Assembly (NCBI GenBank): GCA_011032825.1
Contig: JAADJZ010000011.1
Span: 992,001-1,056,000 of the forward strand
DNA from: Massariosphaeria phaeospora
Taxonomy: Eukaryota; Ascomycota; Dothideomycetes; Pleosporales
Direction of reading: 5' to 3'
Length of the DNA stretch: 64,000 nt
Part shown: positions 54,017 through 61,256 of the stretch, one piece after another
Numbering within the stretch: the first letter of the stretch is position 1
Layout: each line of letters starts with the position of its first letter
Notes under the pieces: generated by a model
What the model saw: the letters and a program-made list of their open reading frames with translations, nothing else
The model's database searches: none
Told to the model about the DNA's origin: nothing
Translations under genes and position numbers: made by a program

Positions 54017-55333
54017 ATGGAAGACGCGCCGGCGCGCCAAGTCCCGAACGCGTTGGGAGTACTTCAACTTCAGCGGCGAGAAGCAGACTACATCCAGCGG
54101 CTAGAGGATATGGGATGAATAGGCTAGCATGCAGAGCGTAAGGATCTTGTTCTTAAGGCAATAGTCCTTGAAATCCTGAGATTGGTAGCTCTCATGGCTG
54201 TCTAGAATAAGCAGCCGATACCTCTCTATCTGACGCGCCTTTCAACTTTGTATGCGCGTCAAAATGCTTCAACTACTCAAGACCAAGAGCGTTGTTTGTC
54301 CAGCCGTTCTCAGAGACTGAGAGCTTCTAATTGCCAGGTATAGAGTCCTCTTCGTACTATGCCGAGATGTGAACGCGCCCTTTGTAGATAATAAATGGCA
54401 GGATTGCGTACCCTGCAGCGCAGATGCTTTGGATAACTGTTACCCACTCTCGATCGCCTAGCTGGATAAGATTAGGTCGAGTACGTCTTTGAGACCCTGT
54501 GACGACTTTTATAGACCCAATTACGCCCATCTGGAAGCTAGTTTTGTCAAAGTTGTGCACGTCATCGTCGTGGACGCTGTACTTGGCTTTGGTATCCCCA
54601 ACAAGCTTGAACCACGCGCCAATAACCTTAGGATCTTCCTGTTGTATTCTCTGCCGGTCCTTTGCTCGATTAAATGCCATCTTAAGCTCGCCTGAACGCG
54701 TTACAAATCTCTTAGCCTAGTTCTTGCCCACTAGCTCTCTACCTTGCGCAGCCACTAGTTTATCTCCTATATCTCCCACCTCAGACAGCCGGGGCGCAAA
54801 TCCTCGCGAATCAAGGTCAAGGATATATCGAACGATCGTCTGCTCTTTAGTCGCAGTAAGCTTCTGGCTGTTTAGGGTACAATTGCGTCGTGCAGCCATT
54901 CCTTTAACGCGTCGGCTAAGGGTTAATCGGCAAACATTAAACGCAGAGGCAGCAGCGCGATGGCTTCGGAATTGACTGGATTGAAAAGCGTGTAGGGCAA
55001 GCTCAAGCGCTTTTTCGTGATGAATTGAGGATGTTGTAGTGCGTGGAGTCATATTATCCGAAAAGTTGATAGTTAATGCCAAGAGAATTTTGGCGCACTC
55101 GGTGGTGTGGCGCACTCGTTGGTGCTTTACGTTAGTTCTAAGAGGCTTTATAAAACAAATACCTACTTAACTTACGCTAAAAACAAATAAGGCTCTCCGC
55201 AGCAAATTCGAGCTTTGCGAAAACTTTCTCTCGCAGGGGTGTGGCCGAGGATTACTAAGCGAACCACGTACTCACGTACCCACTCACTTTCGCTCCTCCT
55301 CCGCGCTTCGCCTTTACAACCGCGCTTCCAGCC

Positions 55334-56255
55334 ATGACGGATAAACCCGATCCACGTCCCTTCCAGTTCCAGGAGCTGCCTGCGGGTAAGTTGCGCCGAT
55401 CTAGGAAGGCGGATTACAGAGATACAGTCCCCCCCCAGCTCGGCTTTATAGCGCAAAACTAAGGTTCTCTTGTAAAAGACCAGAGAAGTGTACGTGCCAA
55501 CCCCGAAGCGAGCGGCGCGCTATGAAGCCGAGCCAGGGGGGGGACTGTACAATTCACTCACACTATCTGCAGAGTCACGGAACCGCGTTTACCACCACAT
55601 CGTCGAGGACATCATCAGTATCGAATCTATCCACAATAAAACTCGGTTTCTGCCTAGCACAAACTCCAAATCGTGCTACGGTCATCAATCAGCCCACGGT
55701 TACTTCGGCTTGATCAGCGTTTGTCAAATGACTCGGGACGAGTTTCGGCCTCTCTTCTTGGAGCACACGACCGCCAACATCCCGGCCTATGGTATCGCCC
55801 AATATATCGATTGTTTCTATCCTTCAAGCGCGGTGGTGGAGATGGACAAGTTGAAAGGCCGCATTATCGTCGACTACGAGACCTCCACCGACGATCCGGC
55901 CAAGCCACTCGACGTGCTACCACTCCTAGTTTTCAACCACAAAGCACCTGGTGTGGAGTGCCGTTTCAACTCGGAGATCAGTGCGCGATCCATATCCCTT
56001 AACTATATATTCTGCCATGAACACAGTCGCCCTGTTTGGGAAGCCGCTGTTCGAGACGACTTGAGAACAATCCTGCTCTACACCACTAGCTGGAGATTTA
56101 ACGTGAAGCTGGTTATCAGGGCCAGCTCAGACCAGCCCTGGGTTAGAAAGGTATCTCCTTATCTCTATGCCAATCCTCCAAAAGAGATGGGTAGTTACAT
56201 CAGACGCCTGGGATTGGACCGACTCTGGATTGGGATACACACCCAACTAGAGTAA
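55334..56255 (+). CDS. F-box/2EXR-like family protein, copy 10 (MITE in intron)
   Basis: Exons 55334-55385 and 55573-56255 encode 244 residues: MTDKPDPRPFQFQELPA-E-SRNRVYHHIVED, then VCQMTRDEFRPLFLEHT, AQYIDCFYPSS and KPLDVLPLLVF. The intron is at the conserved place but is 187 bp long instead of about 50-60, because a 123-bp MITE plus a TA duplication sits in it. The remaining 62 bp is a normal family intron. The frame is open throughout. Whether the enlarged, hairpin-forming intron is still removed efficiently is unknown. Confidence 0.75.
55425..55547. mobile_element. Tc1/mariner-type MITE, 123 bp
   Basis: The ends are inverted repeats of about 31 bp, reading CAGTCCCCCC...CAGCTCGGCTT on the left and AAGCCGAGCCAGG...GGACTG on the right. 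TA flanks both sides (55423-55424 and 55548-55549). It has no coding capacity. The poly-C/poly-G ends would form a strong hairpin in the transcript. Confidence 0.8.
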
Positions 56256-56683
56256 GTAGTAGGTGGCTTACATCATAAGAGGGCAAAATCCTAATCTTCC
56301 CAATCATGTAGCACCCACATGAGGCTCTAGCACATAGCAATGGTATTGGCCTGTTTCCTTTAGGAGTGTTCCTGGCATGTCAAGTAATTTCTGTAGGATA
56401 TCACTGGCTCCGCTCATTCCGATGCATGTCTGTAGACCCATCCGTATCCTCCAGGTCAATTAAATACACCGAGATCATATGTGATTTTCAGGGTAAATCT
56501 CCTCTGAAAAGTAATGGTTCGATCTGTCCACGGTCAGACCTAGACTCATGGTCTCCATTGGTCTCGGAGAATGTTTTTGATGGGCAAGTACACACAGCAG
56601 TAAGATAAAGGAAATGCGGCCTCGAAGATGCTCCAGGTGCTAACCAACCAGAGACAGGGCAGCTGTGGTATTTCATACCATGA
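56256..56683. other. Intergenic between convergent family copies 10 and 11
   Basis: Nothing recognised. The sequence probably includes both 3' ends. Confidence 0.45.
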
Positions 56684-57402
56684 TCAGCCAGGAAATGCAA
56701 ATCCGAATCCGATTCCTAGACTGGCGCGGTAGCGATTCAGATTGTCCATCTGGCTGTGCATGGTCAAGTTGCCCTCTAAGTCCCTCACGCGACCTGATTT
56801 GTGATCGGCGAAGGCACCTTCAAACCCGTTGATAGAAAGGCTGAATTTAGTCAAGCCGTTCTCGACGGCTCGCTGCCAGGCCTCGCGGTTTTGAGAAACT
56901 GCGCGATGCAACTTTTCCCCACTACTGCCGTCAATTTTCCAGTGCAGACCCGGATGCTGGAGGCAGAGCTTGAGAAAGGGTAGAACGTCCACAGTGTCGA
57001 TGACGCTTTTATCTGAAGTGTAGGTAGTAATCACTAGATTCGCATTCACGGCTTCTAGGAATTAGCTGCCACGCGTGGACGATAAGACGAAAGCGTCAAG
57101 ATACTGCTGGAGTCGGGTGATTTTAACGACTTGCTGTGCCATGTACAAAGGTCGGAACTCGGCGCGAATCTGGCGACAGACGTGTATCATAGCTAAGAAC
57201 TTCCTAGGCCGTTTGTCGTTCTCCTTGCTGAGTTGACAGAGATCACTGAGAGTTTTCTTACGGGTCTTGGATGGCTTGATATTGTTGACTATATAGCCGT
57301 AGATCTGATTGCGAACCTCTACGATAGGATCCGATTAGCTACAGAGCTAACAGCTTGTGCGCAGTAAATCTTACCAGCCGATAATTTTAGAAATGGAAAC
57401 AT
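56684..57402 (-). pseudogene. F-box/2EXR-like family, copy 11 (one nonsense codon)
   Basis: Exons 57375-57402 (MFPFLKLSA) and 56684-57318 are separated by the conserved 56-bp intron. Exon 2 starts E-VRNQIYGYIVNNIK and has a fully conserved motif, VCRQIRAEFRPLYM. A TAA at 57062-57064 then interrupts the frame, which continues as FLEAVNANLVITTY and DTVDVLPFLKLCL to a TAG at 56684. A CAA-to-TAA change would explain the stop. Without it the product would be about 220 residues. Confidence 0.7.
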
Positions 57403-58035
57403 TGTCTAGTCCTTCTGCACCGGATTGACGTCGACGGTACCTGTAACGGGATTGCCCTCGGGATGTTTGCGTCTGCTCGTGCGTTAGCTGTGATATCGTT
57501 TCGTCAAGTCGTTTCACTCACTTCATCGCACGGGTCCTCATTGTTGGTGCGGACGGCTTGGTTGCCGCTCTCGGGGTGGAGTGATGGTGATGAGAGTGCG
57601 ACGGTGAAGTAGAGTGGAGAAGCGAACTAGAAGCTGTTCTGATGGGAAGGGTGGAGCGATTGTAGTGAGAGTGAGTGAAAGTTATGTAAATATAACCTAT
57701 TCGTGGCTCGCTAAAGGTATCGATAACCAAACAGAGTAACGTGTCGATATGTTCACCGCCATGTGCTTGGCATCATGCAGCTCGCCCAATGCGTCGCCAA
57801 CAAGACATCACGGTAGTACGATCAAACCAGTGTTTTTACGGTGACCCACAACTCGACAAAGGTTCGATATGAGGCTCCTCCAGTATGAAACGCCCTAGAA
57901 TAGGAAAACCCCCAGATGACTTTGTTTCCAGTTCAGATAATTTCTGACTCGCTGAGATGACCGGATGGACATCGGTACTAATCTAGAGATTCTCGAGGGG
58001 CATTAGATGCGCTCGATTGTGTTGAGCATCGGGTG
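57403..58035. other. Intergenic, nothing recognised
   Basis: A His/Ser-rich minus-strand frame at 57518-57730 has no motif and looks like an artefact of a CA-rich stretch. Confidence 0.45.
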
Positions 58036-59274
58036 AAATTTTCTTCTGTATGTCCAAGCGTGGACACTTGCAACTTGCATCATCTGCTTGGTATTGGCGG
58101 GTTGCGCAACAGCTATACGCATTTTCACGTTCGCGTCCGTTCTCAAGCGGATGCACGTGGAGGACTGTAGGTTGCAGCTTTCCAGACCGGTATCTTCCCG
58201 AGTCGCTAACGTCATTCCAGATTTCCTCCTTTTGGCATTTGTATGCTCGGCTCCAAGACTGGCAGCAAAACGCCTTGCTCATACAACCAGGCTTTGTATA
58301 CTGTCTTTTTGGGCATGATGTTTAGAACAGCCGATGAGAATTGCGGGAAGCATCAATGGGATGTAACAATGGCGCCTTTGCCTCATACATAAGGGTACGC
58401 AAGCTTCGGAGAAATCTGGAACATGGCTGATCAAATGCCAGCGCACGAATTTGGTTGCAGTCACTTACTATCCGCCAGCGCTTTTGGCCAAACTCGCGCT
58501 GTTGTTGCAGATCAAACGTATCTTCTGCATTGCCGAAAGGAACTTCGTCTTTTGGGCGAGTTGGATCCTTATCGTTGCCAATGTGGTGACGCACATAACA
58601 ATTTTCTTTGTCCAGATATATCCCTGCTACCCGAGAGAGAAGGTCTTCAACCCAGCACTCCCGGGTAAGTGCCTCAGCCTTCCTGTGTATAGCATCTGGA
58701 ATCTCCAAATGCCTTTGAAGAGAAAGATTGGTGTCGCATCGATGTTCGCGACGGGCACAATGTAAGTTGGGTGATTGTTGATTCACATCCGGGCCACTCG
58801 GCTCGGGCTGATATCCTGCAGCTCCGATGCGGCGTGCGTCTTGCGTGGAATTTCCACCCTCAGATCGATGCGCGCAAGGTACGGCGACTTGCTCTTCTCG
58901 CTCCAGATGTCGTCCAACTGGGGTGTCGTTGAAGCCACGGCCATCATCCTCTGTCCCTGCTTCATGACTTTCCTCGTTTTTTCTCCTTCGTACGCGGCAC
59001 GGATCAGCAGACTCCAAAGTACTCTCCCGGATCTCAGCCAAAAACCGGATCGTCGACGGGACAAAAGAAGAGTCTATCAAGAAAGGTCAAAGGACCATAT
59101 TCCATGACTGACACGATGCAAAGCGAGGAATTGGGTCCATATATGACTCTTGACGAGCAAACTTTGAGGCCAGAAAGCGGGCAAGCCAAGACTGGGTCAC
59201 AAGAAGCGCTTGCGAAAGCGGATAAAATGTTGGATGTGCGGACGACCGAGTCCGGCACGATCTCTACTCGGTGA
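58036..59274 (+). pseudogene. Fungal rhodopsin-like membrane protein, decayed
   Basis: Family blocks appear in order but in different frames: WTLATCIICLVLAGCATAIR, then, across a likely intron (GTAGGT...TTCCAG), DYFLLLAFVC. HQWDV follows, then TYYPPALLAKLALLLQIKRIF with FWASWILIVANVVTHITIFF, IWNLQMPLKRKIGV, and after an intron ACVLRGISTL. A TAG after FGHDV (58321), a TAA in the HQWDV frame, and about 35 residues missing between GKCLS and IWNLQMP show it is broken. The intact relative at 8758-10203 has the same HIWDV and WNLQVPLRQK landmarks. The C-terminal tail is still open to 59274. Confidence 0.6.
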
Positions 59275-59400
59275 TGGGTGTAGTCAATAAGTCGCTAGAT
59301 TGGAATGAAATGCCATGAGCTCACGTAGTATAGAGGCTGTTCCTGTGAAGAAGTCAGGTTCGATTAGTTGTCGACGGTGGATTGCTGCCTAGTTTCACAA

Positions 59401-59408
59401 TGACGTCA
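59401..59408. promoter_or_regulatory. CRE palindrome TGACGTCA
   Basis: Perfect ATF/CREB-type octamer about 145 bp upstream of the PLDc_N gene start, a plausible promoter distance. It is assigned by motif only. Confidence 0.35.
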
Positions 59409-59552
59409 GGCTTGGCGGTTGGGATTGCCTGCGCCTCACGCGACCCATCACATAAACCTGCACGCCCCCGCCTTTCACGACCTTCATCCATCAACATCCC
59501 CTTCGCACCTTCAGCTCCATCCTCATATACAAGCTTCTGTCCACCTAGCAAA

Positions 59553-59934
59553 ATGACCGCTACTATGTTCCAGTTCGCCCTCGCTGCGATCCTCCAGCTC
59601 TCGCTCTGCCTCGTCGCCGAAGCAGCACCCGTCTCGGCGCAGGCGGCTAAGCCGTGGCAAGCGGGCACCGGTGGCGGTATCGTGGGATTCATCGTCCTCG
59701 TCCTCGATGTCATTGCCTGGAGTACGTACTTTCCGTGACGGTGTGGTGTGCGTTAGGAAGAATCTAGCTGACGCGGCCTGTGTTACAGTCGAAATCGTCA
59801 AGTCCAACCGCCCAACGTTCAACAAAGTCATCTGGTGCCTGGTCGTGTTCCTTGTCCCCGTTGGCGGCATGGTCATCTACTACCTCTTCTCGAACCGTGA
59901 GGCGAACAACACGTACGAGCCCATCGGCGCATAA
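59553..59934 (+). CDS. Small PLDc_N-type membrane protein with signal peptide
   Basis: Exons 59553-59721 and 59789-59934, with a 67-bp intron, encode 104 residues. A signal peptide (MFQFALAAILQLSLCLVAEA) leads to two membrane spans, GGIVGFIVLVLDVIAWIEIV and VIWCLVVFLVPVGGMVIYYL, followed by FSNRE. The pattern of two helices joined by IEIVKSNRP-x-x-x-K-x-IW and ending P-x-x-G-x-x-x-YYLF is that of the phospholipase D-nuclease N-terminal (PLDc_N) domain, which also occurs alone in small membrane proteins. No phospholipase catalytic motif is present. Confidence 0.7.
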
Positions 59935-61256
59935 ACGGAGCATACCGCGGTGCCATCGCCAAGAGCACAAAGAACACGACACACATACCAGACTTGATTA
60001 GCGAGAGGCTCAGGCGCTTTTGGAATCTCCATTAGTCGCAACGTTTTCGTGAACGTTGAATCGGATCGATGCAATTCGGCGGGGCTGAGAGATACGCTGT
60101 ACGGTCGTGCGCTTGAGGGCGGAGCGATAATGGGGACGTAGCTGAATATATCTATGGTTAACGAATTCTAAGCCGATGAACACGTTCGTAGCTCATTTGC
60201 ACTAACCCAAGAGGCTTAGACTGTCTGGGTCATACTGGTTTATGGCGTAGTGCCTGAGTTAACCATAGTGGTGCTCCGACAGCAGTGCACTCACTTATCG
60301 GGGGCATCAAGTCTGCACACATGAGTAGATGTTCGAATTGGAGGAGGGTGACAACAGGTATCATGGACAATCATGGATCTGCTTCAATGAAGGTGAGCTA
60401 TCCCGATGAGGTAGGCGCGCCTTCCAACCTAGGTTTACGGCTAGCAGTAGTTCGCTTTGGTTTCGAGCTCTATTTCGACAACCTTCCTCCATACTCACGC
60501 TATCTATCACTTGCAAATATGCCGCAGACGATTAGCCTAGAGAATCAGGCCTGCTATGACCACCAACGCAAAAAACAGCTAGCTCCACCCCCGATCGTAA
60601 CCCTGGGGTCATACTAGAACTGGAACAGTATCTGCCTTCGCTCTCCTGCTTGGAAGTACATCGCTCATAGATGTAGGGAGATCATGCCTTGCGAGTAGAC
60701 CATCTGCATGTATTCACCGCGTATTGGGAATTAACAGCAGTGGGAATAACGATCTGTAGGAAGGTATCCTGCCATATCAGAACGATCCTGACTTGCGGGA
60801 GCATCGCTGCTGAGTCGTCCTTTCATCCGCGGAAGAGGACACCGCCCTGGCAGCATCCATTTCCGATGCGCACACCTAGGTCTTGGAAGGCTACCCTGTA
60901 CGCCGTTCACAAACCTTCTAGGGCCGTATAGACAATACCTAGTATAGTAGATACAGCAGGTCTTTGTAAAGATAGAAGTATACTATCTACCTGTTCCTAG
61001 AATCTCCATGGCAGTCAAGAGGATCGCCTATCGGCAATGAATTATGTCAGCGGGGTGAGGACCTTGGACATTTGCTACCCGGTCCCGCAGAAGATGCGGC
61101 TCGAGGCTTCCTATTCAAGACGGAACCTTCTTAGCGACACCTTCCACTTTTCTGGCATGATGACTGCAGCTCAGCGGGAAGAATCTTCGAGACCTGCAGG
61201 GACACAAACATCACAAGCTCCAGACTCACCCACCACTTCTCTCACCCACCGGCAAC
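59935..61256. other. 1.3-kb intergenic stretch with a dispersed repeat
   Basis: No supported gene; a 110-residue frame at 60285-60617 has no motif. Repeat copy A lies at 60925-61030. The last 200 bp is probably the subtilase promoter and leader. Confidence 0.45.
60925..61030 (+). repeat. Short dispersed repeat, copy A
   Basis: The longest of three related copies (others: 301-380, and 15642-15715 inverted). It contains a hairpin around aagtatactat and the block cagtcaagaggatcgcct shared with copy C. The nature is unknown; a MITE or solo-LTR relic is possible. Confidence 0.4.

Larger units (their letters stand above)
47990..55052 (-). pseudogene. pogo/Fot1-type transposase, interrupted and mutated
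   Basis: Reading right to left, ATG at 55052 opens MTPRTTTSSIHHEKALELALHAF. A psq/CENP-B-type helix-turn-helix follows (SHRAAASAFNVCRLTLSRRV). A TAG at about 54719 replaces an expected Trp. The DDE region then follows: AFNRAKDRQR, VHNFDKTSFQMGVI, where relatives have NFDETGF, and later LILDSHESYQS in a shifted frame. Sequence reaches the Ty3 insertion at 54017 and resumes at 48046 as HINKESFLPAFRDAFINTY, so the retroelement split this gene exactly. Several further TAG codons and a frameshift are present. Sequence left of 47990 is very AT-rich and may be the decayed C-terminus. Confidence 0.75.
47679..55132 (-). mobile_element. pogo/Fot1-type DNA transposon split by a retrotransposon
   Basis: The ends 47679-47732 and 55078-55132 are inverted repeats of about 54 bp starting ACGTAAAGCACCA. 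TA dinucleotides flank them (47677-47678 and 55133-55134), the target choice of Tc1/mariner-superfamily elements. Without the nested Ty3 element the transposon is about 1.5 kb. It encodes a broken transposase on the minus strand. Confidence 0.8.
47591..55229. repeat. Outer inverted repeats around the transposon nest (probable MITE)
   Basis: 47591-47635 and the reverse complement of 55184-55229 match at about 41 of 46 positions (both contain GTTTTCGCAAA, CTCGAA, TTGCTGCG and GCCTTATTTG). They lie outside the TIRs and TA duplication of the pogo-type element. Removing that element leaves about 180 bp, the size of a MITE. The precise ends and target duplication of this outer unit were not identified. 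Confidence 0.55.

Noticed and set aside
48318..61030. A 13-14-base match (aggcgatcctctt) between the LTR end and dispersed repeats A and C
   Set aside because: The match does not extend beyond this string, so a solo-LTR origin is not supported.
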